Shown in pieces: positions 5,846 to 5,963 of a stretch of DNA of 5,963 nt (the first letter of the stretch is position 1; the number at the start of each line of letters is the position of its first letter). Origin of the DNA: an uncultured Opitutaceae bacterium (GTDB taxonomy: Bacteria; Verrucomicrobiota; Verrucomicrobiia; Opitutales; Opitutaceae); assembly GCA_937128785.1 (NCBI GenBank), contig CAKZMS010000668.1:1-5963 (forward strand). Direction: 5' to 3'. The notes under the pieces were generated by a model. That model had not been told where the DNA came from. It made no database searches and saw nothing but the letters and a program-made list of their open reading frames with translations. Position numbers and translations under genes: made by a program.

Positions 5846-5895
5846 TGTTACTTGATACCTGTTACTTGGACTTTCTGCGGAGCAGCTTGTTACTT
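5846..5895. repeat. Threefold TGTTACTT direct repeat
   Basis: TGTTACTT occurs at 5846-5853, 5860-5867 and 5888-5895, with the first two also sharing a following G. On the minus strand the unit reads AAGTAACA, and the copy at 5888-5895 supplies the Lys codon and TAA stop of the reading frame that enters from the right edge. Function is unknown. Confidence 0.55.
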
Positions 5896-5963
5896 CGGCG
5901 GCGCGGCAGTGCCGCCGGTCTGGACGGCTAGTTTCATGATTGATGCTTCCGAGAACTGGTCAG
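5890..5963 (-). CDS. C-terminal end of an unidentified protein (partial)
   Basis: A minus-strand frame enters from the right edge and stays open for 23 codons to a TAA at 5890-5892. It would read DQFSEASIMKLAVQTGGTAA and end PPK. A helix-like part followed by a Gly/Ala/Pro tail is a common way for proteins to end, and third codon positions are mostly G or C. I do not recognise the family. An internal ATG (the Met in ASIMK) could also begin a 15-residue peptide, which is less likely. The reading is too short to be certain that it is coding. If real, it runs the same way as the DUF1643 gene, with about 175 bases between them. Confidence 0.45.
   Translation of the reverse strand, partial: DQFSEASIMKLAVQTGGTAAPPK

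Noticed and set aside
5896..5917. CGGCGGC/GCCGCCG hairpin as a terminator
   Set aside because: No T-run follows on either strand, and the sequence fits as the Gly/Ala/Pro codons of the partial minus-strand gene.

Overview
The window carries one large housekeeping gene followed by an accessory stretch rich in repeats. Gene starts lack Shine-Dalgarno sequences, the DNA is fairly GC-rich, and several families of short extragenic palindromes sit between genes. This fits a free-living Gram-negative bacterium. The style of the repeats reminds me of Verrucomicrobiota (Opitutaceae-like), but that is an impression from memory and not a proven placement.

Positions 109-3636 (+) encode a complete single-chain pyruvate carboxylase (Pyc, 1175 aa). 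It has the biotin carboxylase, carboxyltransferase and biotin-carrier parts in the usual order, and all recognisable catalytic residues are intact. It makes oxaloacetate from pyruvate and bicarbonate to refill the TCA cycle. A palindromic repeat begins three bases after its stop codon. Next is a small three-helix membrane protein of unknown function (3742-4095, +).

Positions 4131-5226 hold a two-gene toxin-antitoxin operon: a Phd/YefM-type antitoxin (4306-4569) and a PIN-domain, VapC-like RNase toxin (4573-4986). It is bracketed by two direct copies of a composite repeat (4131-4260 and 5022-5226). Each composite copy joins two palindrome types. Type A is a 63-68 bp imperfect hairpin that begins GGGGTCAG and ends CTGACCCC. 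Type B is a short hairpin that reads GGGAG-GGACGAC on the minus strand, the layout of a REP element. The downstream composite copy also contains about 75 bp of extra palindromic DNA. The third type A copy is the one behind pyc. The three type A copies have the same orientation and different inner sequences that still pair.

On the minus strand, 5233-5715 encodes a DUF1643 protein of unknown function that converges on the toxin gene. Its leader contains three tandem decamers (5730-5759). The remaining DNA to 5889 looks non-coding apart from short repeats. The last 74 bases probably encode the C-terminal end of another minus-strand gene.

I do not see an obviously new multi-gene system. The most noteworthy feature is the interlocking palindrome families and the way they frame the toxin-antitoxin module.
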